Numbered from the stretch's first letter, positions 8,729 to 18,463 are shown. The stretch: DNA of 46,630 bases from an uncultured Lachnospiraceae bacterium (GCA_902789265.1 CADANR010000018.1:1-46630), one strand, 5' to 3'. The notes: generated by a model not told the origin, from the letters alone. Numbers and translations: made by a program.

Positions 8729-10407
8729 TGGATAAAATTATCGTATTTGCGACACTTGCCGTAATCCTTGCTGCAATCATCATCATAGGAAAAATCAGTG
8801 AGCAACAGAAGGAGAAAAATTTCAGAAACCGACTGAACCGCGAGTTTAAGAAACCCCTGGATAATAATTATTCCAGAGAAAGAATGCAGGCGATTCCCGG
8901 GTATTATAAAAGGCACTCCGAAGGGTGTTATGTGGTGGACGACATCACCTGGAATGATTTCTCGTTGGATACTTTTTTAAAGAAATACAATCATTCCTAT
9001 TCATCGGTCGGAGATGAGTATATGTATTACAGACTTCGTGTTCCTGCACTGGATGAGGAATTCGGCGAATTCGAAAATCTCGAGAAATACAGCGAATGCT
9101 TTGCGAAAGACGCAAAACTCCGCGAGGATTATCAGGTACTGATGGCGAAGCTCGGAAGAAGCGGGAAATATTCGCTCTATGATTATCTGGAATTCTTATC
9201 GGATGTGCAAAAGGATATACCGATCCTTACCATACTTGACTGGGTAGTTTACATCGGGTCTGTCGTCCTGATGTTTTTTGCGTTTTATCCGGGTATTGCA
9301 CTTTTGATTTTCTGGGTAACTGCAAATATTGTTGCTTATTTAATCCGCAAGAAAAAGATTGAGCCCTATTTTTACAGCTTTGAATACATTTTGCGAATGA
9401 TCCGGATTACCCAAAAAGTGTTAAAACTCCTTCCAGATGACTTTCAGGATGCAAAAGAAGACTTAAAAAATGCAAAGAACAAACTGAATAAAATTTCATC
9501 GGGAAATCTGGTATTCCTGCAATCCGATACGACTTCCGCGGTCGGTGATGTCGGAAACGGACTGATGAATTTCGTAAAAATGTTTTTCCACATCGATATC
9601 TTTTTGTTCCATCGAATGAAAGACCAGGTGGAAGCAAATATTTCCGCGGTGGATACCATTTTTGAAACACTCGGAAAACTGGATTTTGCGATAAACGTAG
9701 CATCTTACCGCGAGACACTGCCTTATTATACCATTCCGGAGTTTTCGGATGACTGTTCCTATTCCACGGAAGAGATGATTCATCCGCTTCTTTTCGATAA
9801 GGGAGTTGCAAACTCCATCGACGTATCCGGCGGGATTTTACTTACCGGTTCCAACGCATCCGGTAAATCGACATTCCTTCGAATGATCGGAATTAATGCA
9901 ATTCTTGCACAAAGCATGCATACGGTATATGCAAAGCATTATAAGGCGGATTATTTTTGTGTATATTCGTCCATGTCGCTGAAAGATGATATGGAAGCCG
10001 GCGACAGCTATTATATGGCGGAAATTAAGTCCATTAAGCGTATTATCAGTGCAATCGACAATCCCGATATGAAAGTTCTTTGCTTTGTGGACGAAGTCCT
10101 TCGCGGTACCAATACAAAAGAACGTATTGCCGCAGGCTGCGAAATCATGAGATATATGCAAAAAACCGGAAATATCTGTTTTGCCGCAACGCATGACATT
10201 GAGCTGGCGCATATGTTACCGCCGCTTTATACGAATTATCATTTCGACGAAGAAATCATAGAAGATGACATTCAGTTCCCTTATAAGCTGAAGGAAAGCT
10301 ATGCAACAACCAGAAATGCGATTGCACTTCTGAAACTGATGGGATATCCGGATGAAATAACCGGACAGGCAATCGAAATCATAAACAAGGAAGATGCAAA
10401 GGCATAA
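8728..10407 (+). CDS. membrane-anchored MutS-family ATPase
   Basis: A 559-residue protein related to the ATPase and clamp part of MutS but without a mismatch-recognition domain. An N-terminal hydrophobic segment (residues 3-22) and two further membrane segments near residues 165-205 separate it from DNA-repair MutS. Walker A is GSNASGKS at 374-381. Walker B has D455-E456 in FVDEVLRGTNTKE, followed by AATHDIELA. This subgroup is widespread in Firmicutes and Bacteroidetes, and its role is not established. The cytidine deaminase and RNase HI neighbours are housekeeping and do not settle the function. Confidence 0.85.
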   Translation: MDKIIVFATLAVILAAIIIIGKISEQQKEKNFRNRLNREFKKPLDNNYSRERMQAIPGYYKRHSEGCYVVDDITWNDFSLDTFLKKYNHSYSSVGDEYMYYRLRVPALDEEFGEFENLEKYSECFAKDAKLREDYQVLMAKLGRSGKYSLYDYLEFLSDVQKDIPILTILDWVVYIGSVVLMFFAFYPGIALLIFWVTANIVAYLIRKKKIEPYFYSFEYILRMIRITQKVLKLLPDDFQDAKEDLKNAKNKLNKISSGNLVFLQSDTTSAVGDVGNGLMNFVKMFFHIDIFLFHRMKDQVEANISAVDTIFETLGKLDFAINVASYRETLPYYTIPEFSDDCSYSTEEMIHPLLFDKGVANSIDVSGGILLTGSNASGKSTFLRMIGINAILAQSMHTVYAKHYKADYFCVYSSMSLKDDMEAGDSYYMAEIKSIKRIISAIDNPDMKVLCFVDEVLRGTNTKERIAAGCEIMRYMQKTGNICFAATHDIELAHMLPPLYTNYHFDEEIIEDDIQFPYKLKESYATTRNAIALLKLMGYPDEITGQAIEIINKEDAKA

Positions 10408-10447
10408 AATTGCTGCATATACATGTATATACAGGGGTTAATTAATT

Positions 10448-10996
10448 ATGGATAAGGTATTCCTATATTCTGACGGGTCTGCAAGAGGAAATCCCGGTCC
10501 CGGCGGATTCGGAACGGTTTTAAAATTTACGGATGCAAACGGCGTTCTTCACGAAAAAGAATTCACGGCAGGGTACCGGATGACCACGAATAACAGGATG
10601 GAGTTATTGGGTGTGATTACCGGACTTGAAGCCCTAAAGCATCCCTGCGTAGTGGTTGTGATTTCCGATTCGAAATACGTTGTGGATGCGTTCGAACAAA
10701 ACTGGGTAGACGGATGGCTTAAGAATAATTTCCGGACCGCATCCAAGAAACCCGTTAAGAATCAGGATTTATGGAAGCGTCTTTTGGATGCGAAATCAAA
10801 GCATGAAGTATCTTTTCAATGGGTAAAAGGACATGCGGGACATCCGGAAAACGAACGTTGTGACGAACTTGCCACAACTTCCGCGGACGGAGAAAATTTA
10901 CTCGAAGATACCGGGTTTATTATCATATTTGCTGGTATTTTTTATCTTTATCGTTGCCGTAGTTGCGGCAATCGTAATCGGTGCTTTTATTGCTAA
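10448..10996 (+). CDS. rnhA: ribonuclease HI with aberrant C-terminal run-on
   Basis: Degrades the RNA strand of RNA-DNA hybrids. The N-terminal YSDGSARGNPGPGGFG carries the first catalytic Asp, NRMELLGVI the Glu, and VVISDSKYV the second Asp. WVKGHAGHPENERCDELA supplies the last His/Asp pair. The natural family ending LLEDTGF is reached at about 10918. After that this frame adds about 25 residues, rich in Arg and Cys, with no resemblance to RNase H. The +1 frame over the same bases instead encodes a good transmembrane helix (see 10929-11090). So either the ancestral stop has been lost or a single-base indel separates the enzyme from a membrane tail. Confidence 0.93.
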   Translation: MDKVFLYSDGSARGNPGPGGFGTVLKFTDANGVLHEKEFTAGYRMTTNNRMELLGVITGLEALKHPCVVVVISDSKYVVDAFEQNWVDGWLKNNFRTASKKPVKNQDLWKRLLDAKSKHEVSFQWVKGHAGHPENERCDELATTSADGENLLEDTGFIIIFAGIFYLYRCRSCGNRNRCFYC

Positions 10997-11090
10997 AGCC
11001 CGTGCAAAAAAGAAAGAAGCAGAAAATATTAATCAAGACGACGAGTATTCCGATACCGCATCGGATGATACACCGATTCAGATTGGTTAA
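10929..11090 (+). CDS. small single-pass membrane ORF after rnhA
   Basis: In the frame +1 to rnhA, the bases from about 10914 encode LLSYLLVFFIFIVAVVAAI, then GAFIAKARAKKK and an acidic tail ending PIQIG before TAA at 11088-11090. The composition (hydrophobic helix, positive-inside KARAKKK, acidic tail) is that of a real membrane peptide. The frame is open upstream to an ATG at 10833, but the first 26 or so codons there are only the shadow of RNase HI. The first plausible start is TTG at 10929, without a clear ribosome binding site. Alternatively it is the C-terminal anchor of RNase HI, cut off by a frameshift in GGGTTT (10913-10918). Confidence 0.45.
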   Translation: MLVFFIFIVAVVAAIVIGAFIAKARAKKKEAENINQDDEYSDTASDDTPIQIG

Positions 11091-11167
11091 GATTGTGTTT
11101 TTTTGTTGAAGATATTTCGAAATAAATATGGATGTACTTTAAAAAATAAAAAGAAAGGTTATAATGG

Positions 11168-11617
11168 GTGTTTGTTATGAGTTTTCTTGATATTGAGATT
11201 AAGTATTTAAACGATTCCATCGAGCATTTGCACTATATTGACGGCAAATCCGACTGGATTGACCTTCGTGCAGCGGAGGATGTGGAGTTTAAAACGGGAG
11301 AGTATCATTTGATTCCTTTGGGGGTTGCAATGAGACTTCCGCACGGCTATGAAGCGCATGTGGTTCCGCGTTCCTCCACATTCAAGAACTACGGTCTGAT
11401 GCAGACAAATCACATGGGAGTCATTGATTCTTCCTATTGCGGAGATGAAGACTGGTGGTATGTTCCGATGTATGCAACCCGCGACTGCGTGGTTCATAAG
11501 AATGACCGGATCTGTCAGTTCAGAATCATGCAGAATCAGCCCAGAATCTGTTTCGATACCGTAGAACACTTGGACGGAGTAAACCGCGGCGGATTCGGAT
11601 CCACCGGGATATCATAA
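11168..11617 (+). CDS. dut: dUTP diphosphatase
   Basis: Hydrolyses dUTP to dUMP and pyrophosphate, limiting uracil in DNA and feeding thymidylate synthesis. The five motifs of the trimeric family are visible: [42 protein letters not shown] and the C-terminal P-loop-like RGGFGSTG. At 149 residues the length is normal. AAAGG at 11154-11158 is 9 bases before GTG at 11168 but 18 before ATG at 11177, so a GTG start is slightly better supported; the ATG remains possible. Confidence 0.93.
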   Translation: MFVMSFLDIEIKYLNDSIEHLHYIDGKSDWIDLRAAEDVEFKTGEYHLIPLGVAMRLPHGYEAHVVPRSSTFKNYGLMQTNHMGVIDSSYCGDEDWWYVPMYATRDCVVHKNDRICQFRIMQNQPRICFDTVEHLDGVNRGGFGSTGIS

Positions 11618-11683
11618 GTAAATTTTATGGTTGCATGCACATTTATGAAAGTGAGTTGCACCATTAAAAGTGAGGTTTAAAAA

Positions 11684-12814
11684 ATGATTAAAGTAGCGAA
11701 TCTTTGTAAAATGTACGGAGATAAAGTGGCTTTGGACAATGTTTCATTTGAAGTAGAAGCGGGACATATTTACGGTCTGCTCGGACCAAACGGTGCCGGT
11801 AAATCCACGACAATGAATATTGTGACAGGGTATCTTGCTCCGACAAGCGGAGAAGTATCCATTAACGGTCATGTACTCGGACTGGAAACCAGGGAAGCCA
11901 AGAAATGCATCGGGTATCTTCCCGAAATTCCGCCCCTTTATCCCGATATGATGGTCAGGGAATATCTGAATTTCGTAGCCGGAATAAAAAATATCGAAAA
12001 AACAAAACGAATTGAAGAAGTAGAATCGGCAATTGAAAAAACCGGATTAAAAGAAGTAGCCGGAAGACTGATTAAGAATTTATCCAAAGGATATAAGCAG
12101 AGAGTCGGTATCGCACAGGCTATTTTAGGCGGACCGGACATTATTATTCTGGATGAGCCGACAGTTGGTCTGGATCCCCAGCAGATTATCGAAATCAGGG
12201 AATTAATCCGTTCTTTTAAAGACGATCACACGGTAATCTTAAGTTCTCATATTTTATCGGAAATCGCAGAAGTCTGCGATGATGTTTTGATGATTGCCCA
12301 CGGTAAAGTGGTTGCATGTGATACCACAGAACATCTGATGAGCGAGTCCCGTGATAATTCAAGACATTTTGAAATCACCGTAAAGGGCGATCAGGATAAG
12401 ACTTTGGAAGTACTTACTTCTTTAAGCGAAATTCTTTCCGAACCGGTATTTGTTTCGGAAAAAGACGGAAACTGCACCTTCCGGTTTAAAACCGAGAAAG
12501 AAGAGGACATCCGTCCGGATGTTTCCTTTGCACTTTCCGATGCGCGTATTCTTGTGCTTTCCATGAATGAAGAGAAGAAATCATTAGAGGATACTTATCT
12601 TGCAATCATGAAGGATTCCGATGAAAAATACGAAGAGGAATTGAAACGTCTTGCTGAAGAAGAGGATGATGAAGATTACAACGAAAATGAAGAAGATGAA
12701 AGCCCTTCGGATGAGGAAGGCAGTTCTTCCGATGGATCGGATTCGGACAATTCAAGTGAAAGCGAAGATACCGATACGGAATCTGACGAAAATGACGGAA
12801 AGGAGGAGGAATAA
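11684..12814 (+). CDS. ABC transporter ATP-binding protein, GldA-like, with acidic tail
   Basis: Cytoplasmic ATPase of an ABC-2 type exporter. Walker A is GPNGAGKST near residue 35. The signature is NLSKGYKQRVGIAQA, Walker B is IIILDEPTVGLDP, and the switch His is in LSSHILSE. The nearest well-known relative is GldA of the Bacteroidetes gliding-motility transporter, but this subgroup is common in non-gliding Firmicutes. After the ATPase domain (about 220 residues) and a regulatory extension, the last 60 residues are almost only Glu, Asp, Ser and Asn. The following gene, 3 bases downstream, encodes its membrane partner. Confidence 0.93.
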   Translation: MIKVANLCKMYGDKVALDNVSFEVEAGHIYGLLGPNGAGKSTTMNIVTGYLAPTSGEVSINGHVLGLETREAKKCIGYLPEIPPLYPDMMVREYLNFVAGIKNIEKTKRIEEVESAIEKTGLKEVAGRLIKNLSKGYKQRVGIAQAILGGPDIIILDEPTVGLDPQQIIEIRELIRSFKDDHTVILSSHILSEIAEVCDDVLMIAHGKVVACDTTEHLMSESRDNSRHFEITVKGDQDKTLEVLTSLSEILSEPVFVSEKDGNCTFRFKTEKEEDIRPDVSFALSDARILVLSMNEEKKSLEDTYLAIMKDSDEKYEEELKRLAEEEDDEDYNENEEDESPSDEEGSSSDGSDSDNSSESEDTDTESDENDGKEEE

Positions 12815-12817
12815 GTC

Positions 12818-14842
12818 ATGGGCACAATTTATTTAAAAGAGCTTAGAACCTATTTCAAATCCATTTTCGGCTGGTTGTTCTTAGCAGTTTATACCGCATT
12901 CTGTTCCCTTTATTTTGTAATCTACAACCTGTTAAACGGAAGCCCTTATATCGCTAATACGGTATCTTCCCTGGTTGTTGTATTAATGTTTGTATTCCCG
13001 CTTTTAACCATGAGGGTTTTGGCGGAAGAGAAGAAATTAAAGACGGACCAGCTCCTTTTAACCTCTCCGGTTAAGGTTTCTTCGATTATTCTCGGAAAAT
13101 TCTTTGCACTCATTACCATGATGCTTATTGCATCTCTGGTTTTGTTATTGGGACTTTTAATTATGCAGTTCTACGGAGAAGTTCCTTTTGCAGAGTCCTT
13201 ACTTGCAATTTTAGCACTGTTCCTTGTCGGTGCATTGTTTGCATCCGTCGGATTGTTTTTATCATCCTTAACGGAACATCAGTTTATCGCGGCAATTCTG
13301 ACCTACGGCGCATTCATTTTTATCATGCTTGTTCCGTCCGCACTGCAGATGCTGTTTTCGTCAAACAAAGTTATTAAAACCATTGCATCATCCATCGACT
13401 TTTTGTCCAGATACGATAATCTTTTAACCGGAATTATCTCGGCAACGGATTTATTCTATATCGTATCCGTGATTGCAATTTTCTTAATCCTTGCAGCTCG
13501 TGTATTCGGAAAGAGTTCGCTTCAGGTATCCTTAGTCGGAGCAAAGAAATTCTGGTTCTCCACACTTGGATTAATTGCGGTTATTGTCATCATTATCGGC
13601 GCGAACATCGGAGTTTCCTTTATTCCGAGCAAATATGTGCAGACCGATTTGACAAAAAAGAAATATTATTCGTTGACGGATGAAAGTAAGAATTTATTAA
13701 AATCGTTAAATCAGGATGTTACCCTGCATGTGCTTGATTACGAAGAGAATACGGATCGTGCAGTAAAGCTTTATTTAAACGATTACGACAATGCATCTAG
13801 TCATATCATAGTAAAATATCATAACCCGGCAAAAGAAGCCGGATTCTATAGGGGATATACCGATGAAGCACCTTCTTCAGGAAGCATTATTGTAGAATCC
13901 GGAGACCGCAATTATATCGTGGATTCCGATACCTTCTACGTAAAAGAATACTCGATGGATTATCAAACCTATCAGTATGTGGAAAACGAAACCGGTGTGG
14001 ATATCGAAGGTCAGATTACGGCTGCAATTAATTATGTTATTTCCGATCAGGAAAATATCGCATATATCGTCGAAGGGCACGGAGAAGTTCCGATTTCGTC
14101 TAAAACCGCTGACCGTATGAAACGTGCCGGATTTACAACGAAATCCTTAAATCTTCTTTCCATGGATTCCGTTCCGGAAGACTGCAAAGTGCTTATCGTG
14201 AACGGTCCGAACGGGGATCTTTCCAAGGAAGATATTGAAAAGCTTCAGGCTTACGTTGACCGTGGCGGCGAGGCAGTCTTTATGGCGGCTGCAGATGTTC
14301 TGGAAACTCCGAACTATGATAAATTCCTTTCCGGATTCGGTGCAACCATTGAAGAAGGAACCATCTGGGAAGACGATCCGATGTATAATTACAACGGAAT
14401 GGGATATTATATCGTGGTTTCCCCTGTGGCGCACGAAATCAGCAACAGCCTCTATTCCGCAAAGAAGAAGAACCTTCTGGTAGAATGTCGCGGATTCCGG
14501 ATTTCAGAAGAGGAAGACGTAAATATTTCGGTTGAACCATTATATGAAAGTTCCTCCAGCTCCGTTGCCGTAATTCTCGATGAGGATTATAATGTGGTTT
14601 CCGAAGATAATTTAACCTCTGGTCCGTTCTGCATCGGATTCTATTCCGAAAAGACAATGGAAAATGAAACAAGCAAGGTTACCGTGATCGGAACGCCGGT
14701 ATTCTTAAACGAAACCCTGGATGCGGCAACCTCCTATGCAAATACGGAGCTTTTTGTGAATGCACTTAATTACATGTGCGACATGACACTTAATACCTCC
14801 GTTCCTTGCAGGTATTGTAATTACAATAATTCGCAGACGTAA
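12818..14842 (+). CDS. fused ABC-2 permease and GldG-like substrate domain
   Basis: A 674-residue protein. Residues 1 to about 230 form an ABC-2 permease with about six membrane helices (starting LKELRTYFKSIFGWLFLA). A further helix near 245-265 leads into a GldG-like extracytoplasmic region (TDLTKKKYYSLTDESKNLL, then YIVEGHGEVPIS). In most bacteria GldF and GldG are separate genes; here they are one reading frame. A DUF4340 protein often follows in this operon type but is absent: gltX comes next. The C-terminal end (VPCRYCNYNNSQT) stops early and lacks the closing membrane helix of many GldG proteins. The substrate is unknown. Confidence 0.88.
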   Translation: MGTIYLKELRTYFKSIFGWLFLAVYTAFCSLYFVIYNLLNGSPYIANTVSSLVVVLMFVFPLLTMRVLAEEKKLKTDQLLLTSPVKVSSIILGKFFALITMMLIASLVLLLGLLIMQFYGEVPFAESLLAILALFLVGALFASVGLFLSSLTEHQFIAAILTYGAFIFIMLVPSALQMLFSSNKVIKTIASSIDFLSRYDNLLTGIISATDLFYIVSVIAIFLILAARVFGKSSLQVSLVGAKKFWFSTLGLIAVIVIIIGANIGVSFIPSKYVQTDLTKKKYYSLTDESKNLLKSLNQDVTLHVLDYEENTDRAVKLYLNDYDNASSHIIVKYHNPAKEAGFYRGYTDEAPSSGSIIVESGDRNYIVDSDTFYVKEYSMDYQTYQYVENETGVDIEGQITAAINYVISDQENIAYIVEGHGEVPISSKTADRMKRAGFTTKSLNLLSMDSVPEDCKVLIVNGPNGDLSKEDIEKLQAYVDRGGEAVFMAAADVLETPNYDKFLSGFGATIEEGTIWEDDPMYNYNGMGYYIVVSPVAHEISNSLYSAKKKNLLVECRGFRISEEEDVNISVEPLYESSSSSVAVILDEDYNVVSEDNLTSGPFCIGFYSEKTMENETSKVTVIGTPVFLNETLDAATSYANTELFVNALNYMCDMTLNTSVPCRYCNYNNSQT

Positions 14843-14873
14843 GTAATTTATATTTTCTCGAAACAATAAGCTT

Positions 14874-14948
14874 GAGCGAGTGCCTTGCACTGCGTTTCGG
14901 GGCCTCCCATGCGCTAGATGGAGGCACCGGGACGACAGTGCAAGGCAC
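14874..14948. repeat. intergenic palindrome, possible dispersed extragenic element
   Basis: A perfect 13-bp inverted repeat, GTGCCTTGCACTG (14880-14892) with CAGTGCAAGGCAC (14936-14948), encloses a second hairpin, GCCTCC with GGAGGC, giving one long two-storey stem. It is preceded by GAGCGAG. There is no T-tract after it, so it is not a standard terminator. A related motif occurs on the minus strand of the element at 24514-24640 (GAGCAAGTGCC, 10 of 11 identical with GAGCGAGTGCC here). It may be a REP/MITE-like repeat or a small RNA. It fills most of the gap between the Gld-like gene and gltX. Confidence 0.55.
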
Positions 14949-14999
14949 GATGCGAGCCGTTAAATAAAGTACACATATAAAACGTAAAGGATAACGAAT

Positions 15000-16472
15000 A
15001 TGGCAAAAATCAGAACAAGATTTGCACCTTCCCCGACAGGAAGAATGCATGTAGGAAATTTAAGAACCGCATTGTATGCGTATCTTATCAGTAAACATGA
15101 GGGCGGCGATTTTATTCTCCGTATTGAGGATACCGATCAGGAACGTTATGTGGAAGGGGCAGTGGATATCATCTACAGAACCCTTGAAAAGACCGGATTA
15201 AAGCATGACGAAGGTCCCGATAAGGATGGCGGTTGCGGTCCTTATGTTCAGTCCGAACGTCAGGCACAGGGCTTATATTTAACCTATGCAAAGATGCTTA
15301 TCGAAAAAGGCGAGGCATATTACTGTTTCTGCGACAAGGATCGTCTTGCGACATTAAACCAGACCATTACCTTGGAAGACGGCACCACAAAGGAAATCAA
15401 TGTATATGATAAGCACTGTCTTCATTTAAGCAAGGAAGAAGTGGAAGCAAACCTTGCTGCCGGAAAGCCTTATGTCATCAGACAGAATAATCCGACCGAA
15501 GGAATTACCACCTTCCATGATGAAATTTACGGAGATATTTCCGTAAACAATAATGAACTCGACGATATGATTTTGATTAAATCGGACGGATATCCGACTT
15601 ATAATTTCGCAAATGTCGTAGACGATCATCTGATGGGAATTACGCATGTTGTAAGAGGAAATGAGTATCTGTCTTCATCTCCGAAATACAACAGACTCTA
15701 TGATGCATTCGGATGGGAAGTTCCGGTTTATGTTCACTGTCCGTTAATTACCGATGAAAATCACCAGAAATTATCCAAGCGTTGCGGACATTCTTCCTAC
15801 GAAGATTTACTGGAACAGGGATTCATCAATGAGGCTATTGTAAACTTCGTGGCACTTCTCGGATGGAGTCCCGCAGACAATCAGGAAATCAAATCCTTAG
15901 ACGAACTGATTGCAAGCTTTGATTACCGCCATATGTCCAAATCGCCGGCCGTATTCGATTATACGAAATTAAAATGGATGAACGGAGAGTACTTAAAAGC
16001 CATGGATTCCGATAAATTCTATGAAATGGCTTTACCGTACATCAAAGAAGTGATTACAAAGGATCTGGATTTAAAGAAGATTTCTGACATGGTAAAAACC
16101 AGGATTGAGATTTTCCCGGACATTAAAGATCACATTGATTTCTTTGAAGAAATGCCGGAATACAGTTCCGATTTGTATATTCATAAAAAAATGAAAACCA
16201 CAAAGGAATCCTCGCTTGAAGTATTAAAGGAAATCCGTCCCGTACTTGCGGATTTCAACGATTATACCAATGATTCTTTATATCAGTTACTTGTATCTTT
16301 TGCAGAACAGAAAGAAATCAAAAACGGAATGGTTTTATGGCCGATCCGTACCGCTTTATCCGGTAAGCCCATGACTCCCTGCGGAGCAACGGAGCTTCTG
16401 GAAGTACTCGGAAAGGAAGAGTCCCTTCGAAGAATCGACGGGGCGATTGAAAAATTATCGAATGAAAGCTGA
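15000..16472 (+). CDS. gltX: glutamyl-tRNA synthetase
   Basis: Class I synthetase that charges tRNA-Glu (and often tRNA-Gln in Clostridia). The HIGH region is [18 protein letters not shown] at the N-terminus, [10 protein letters not shown] follows, and the KMSKS-type loop is KLSKRCG. The C-terminal anticodon-binding part ends with [18 protein letters not shown]. At 490 residues the length is normal. AAAGGATAACGAAT before ATG 15000 supports the start. Its 3' end overlaps the downstream helicase gene in another frame. Confidence 0.97.
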   Translation: MAKIRTRFAPSPTGRMHVGNLRTALYAYLISKHEGGDFILRIEDTDQERYVEGAVDIIYRTLEKTGLKHDEGPDKDGGCGPYVQSERQAQGLYLTYAKMLIEKGEAYYCFCDKDRLATLNQTITLEDGTTKEINVYDKHCLHLSKEEVEANLAAGKPYVIRQNNPTEGITTFHDEIYGDISVNNNELDDMILIKSDGYPTYNFANVVDDHLMGITHVVRGNEYLSSSPKYNRLYDAFGWEVPVYVHCPLITDENHQKLSKRCGHSSYEDLLEQGFINEAIVNFVALLGWSPADNQEIKSLDELIASFDYRHMSKSPAVFDYTKLKWMNGEYLKAMDSDKFYEMALPYIKEVITKDLDLKKISDMVKTRIEIFPDIKDHIDFFEEMPEYSSDLYIHKKMKTTKESSLEVLKEIRPVLADFNDYTNDSLYQLLVSFAEQKEIKNGMVLWPIRTALSGKPMTPCGATELLEVLGKEESLRRIDGAIEKLSNES

Positions 16473-17973
16473 TTCAAATCAGCAAACCGCAATTACACTA
16501 GGGACCGGCCCTGCACTGATTTCGGCCGGCCCCGGAAGCGGAAAAACTTTTGTTCTCATCAGAAGAATCAGGTATCTGATAACTCATATCGGCATTCCGC
16601 CGGGAGAAATCCTCGTATTAACATTTTCAAAAGCCGCAGCAGAAGAGATGAAGCATCGTTTTCGTGCACTGATGCGGGAAGATTTTAACAAAACCGATAT
16701 AAACCGGATCTATTTCGGAACATTTCATGCTTTATTCTATCGCATTCTTGTTTCATTCAATACGAATCGTAAATATACAATCCTTTCGGAAAAAGAAGAA
16801 ATAAACCTTATGAAAGCCTCGTTAAAAAAATGCAAATGCAGACTTACCAACGATGAATTTGCATCGGAACTGATTGACGAATTAAGTTCCTTTAAAGCAA
16901 AGGATTATCCGATTCATAAATACACATCCAAACACCTGGATTCAGGGACTTTCAGACGGATTGTCCGGGAATATGAAAGGAGTAAGGAAGAATCGGATTA
17001 TCTGGATTTTGATGATATTCTTACGAAAACCAGGGATTATCTTTATCGGAATCCGGAAGAATTAAAGAAAATTCAAAAACATTTTCAATATATCTTGATT
17101 GATGAATTTCAGGACATTAATCCGATTCAGTATGAAGTCATTTCCATGATTGCAGATGCTCACAGGAATATTTTTGCAGTAGGAGATGACGATCAGTCTA
17201 TTTATGCCTTCCGGGGCGCGAATCCGGTAATTATGCAGGAATTTCTGAGAGATTACCCGGAATGTAAACACATTGTTTTGTCCGTCAATTACCGTTCCGG
17301 AAGCAATATTGTAAAGAAATCCGGGAAATTAATTAAGCATAACAAAAACAGGATTCCGAAAGAAATCGTTTCAGGGAATCATTTTGCAGGTACCGTTACT
17401 TTAAAACACTTCCGAAATGAAGAGTCGGAGTATCGGGAACTTGCAAAATCAATCTTAAAAGTTGACCGATCCGAATATCCGGATAGCGCTATTATGCTTA
17501 GAACGAATCGGATTCCTGTTACCATGCTTCTTGCATTATATGAAAACGGTATTCCTTTATTTTGCAGGGAAAATCCGAAAGAAAATGCAGGTCCGGTTAA
17601 TATTAATACTTTAAAGGTAACCAATCAGGAATTGAAAGCGTTAAGAAACATGAATTTTCAAGATGAAAAAGGAATTCGGATTATTACCATGCATTCTTCA
17701 AAAGGGCTGGAATATCTGAATGTCTGGATTCCGGATGTGTACGAAGGAAATATTCCGATCCGGCAGGCGAAAACGGAAGATGAAATCGAAGAGGAGAGAA
17801 GACTTTTCTATGTAGCCGTTACAAGGGCGAAGAAATGTTTAACTATTTATGGGATGGGGCAAAACTTAAGTATTTCGAAATTAAAGAAGCATTTGTTAGA
17901 ATATTTCGGTTTTTCGGAGCATAAAAAAACGGAACAGCATATGCTGTCCCGATTTTTCCGAGAAATTAAATAA
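16462..17973 (+). CDS. short UvrD/PcrA-like superfamily 1 helicase
   Basis: An ATP-dependent 3'-5' DNA helicase of superfamily 1. Motif I is SAGPGSGKT near the N-terminus, motif [15 protein letters not shown], motif [16 protein letters not shown], motif [11 protein letters not shown], motif [15 protein letters not shown] and motif [12 protein letters not shown]. At about 503 residues it is much shorter than UvrD or PcrA (650-750). The segment between motifs IV and V, where subdomain 2B sits, is compressed, and the C-terminal tail after motif VI is short. ATG 16462 overlaps gltX by 11 bases; a TTG at 16447 is also in frame. A hairpin in its last codons doubles as a terminator. Confidence 0.88.
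   Translation: MKADSNQQTAITLGTGPALISAGPGSGKTFVLIRRIRYLITHIGIPPGEILVLTFSKAAAEEMKHRFRALMREDFNKTDINRIYFGTFHALFYRILVSFNTNRKYTILSEKEEINLMKASLKKCKCRLTNDEFASELIDELSSFKAKDYPIHKYTSKHLDSGTFRRIVREYERSKEESDYLDFDDILTKTRDYLYRNPEELKKIQKHFQYILIDEFQDINPIQYEVISMIADAHRNIFAVGDDDQSIYAFRGANPVIMQEFLRDYPECKHIVLSVNYRSGSNIVKKSGKLIKHNKNRIPKEIVSGNHFAGTVTLKHFRNEESEYRELAKSILKVDRSEYPDSAIMLRTNRIPVTMLLALYENGIPLFCRENPKENAGPVNINTLKVTNQELKALRNMNFQDEKGIRIITMHSSKGLEYLNVWIPDVYEGNIPIRQAKTEDEIEEERRLFYVAVTRAKKCLTIYGMGQNLSISKLKKHLLEYFGFSEHKKTEQHMLSRFFREIK
17931..17957. terminator. bidirectional terminator inside the end of the helicase gene
   Basis: The stem GGAACAGCAT/ATGCTGTCC spans 17931-17949. On the plus strand it is followed by CGATTTTT. 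On the minus strand it is followed by G and a run of seven T (complement of 17923-17929), which is the stronger direction. It can therefore end both the helicase transcript and the convergent DUF1292 transcript, although it lies within the helicase coding sequence. Confidence 0.65.
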
Positions 17974-17976
17974 ATT

Positions 17977-18324
17977 TTATTGACCGTCATCATCCTCATC
18001 GGTAAGAAGTTCGTCATACTCTGTAGAATCAAGAAATTCTTCAAAAGCATCTGCAACGGCATCATAAACGTCATCATCCTCGATATACTTCAGTTCAGGT
18101 TCTGCTTCGACGTTTGCCTCGTCCTCAACATATTCATAGAACCAAACTTCGCCGAAAGATTCATCTTCTTCATCAACCATAGGGGTTAATGCGATATAGT
18201 CTTTCTCGTTTACGGTAAGAATGGTAAGAATAGCACAGGTTACGGAAGTACCGTCATCAAGTTCAAGTTCAACAGTGATGTCATCTTCGCTATTTTCCAG
18301 GTTCATGTTTTCGTCGTTAGCCAT
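17977..18324 (-). CDS. DUF1292 family acidic protein
   Basis: A 115-residue, very acidic protein of the DUF1292 (YrzB-like) family, common in Firmicutes and of unknown function. The pattern ITVELELDDGTSVTCAIL, then YIALTPM, then VWFYEYVE followed by IEDDDVYDAVADAFEEFLD is the family core. The ATG at 18324 is preceded by a perfect AGGAGG (minus strand). It is convergent with the helicase gene and monocistronic, with its own promoter at 18384-18411. Confidence 0.88.
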   Translation of the reverse strand: MANDENMNLENSEDDITVELELDDGTSVTCAILTILTVNEKDYIALTPMVDEEDESFGEVWFYEYVEDEANVEAEPELKYIEDDDVYDAVADAFEEFLDSTEYDELLTDEDDDGQ

Positions 18325-18383
18325 AATATCCTCCTATAAATTGGGGTTTCTGTCAAAGAAATACTGTTTATGACATTAAATTT

Positions 18384-18411
18384 ATTATATCACGAAATAA
18401 TCAAAAAACAA
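18384..18411 (-). promoter_or_regulatory. promoter of the DUF1292 gene
   Basis: On the minus strand: -35 TTGTTT (18406-18411), a 16-base spacer and -10 TATAAT (18384-18389), upstream of the ribosome binding site at about 18331-18336. Confidence 0.6.
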
Positions 18412-18434
18412 GGCGGTGGAAACAAGGATTTTCA

Positions 18435-18463
18435 TTGAAAGAACGGCAGATTTATGGTAAAAT
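18435..18463 (+). promoter_or_regulatory. promoter of the GlgX-like gene
   Basis: -35 TTGAAA (18435-18440), a 17-base spacer and -10 TAAAAT (18458-18463). The predicted transcription start near 18470 is only about 8 bases before ATG 18478. Either that ATG is used without a leader, or the in-frame ATG at 18517 is the true start. Confidence 0.65.

Noticed and set aside
10833..10928. ATG 10833 as start of the small membrane ORF
   Set aside because: The first part of that frame is only the shifted shadow of conserved RNase HI sequence; protein-like character begins after about 10914.
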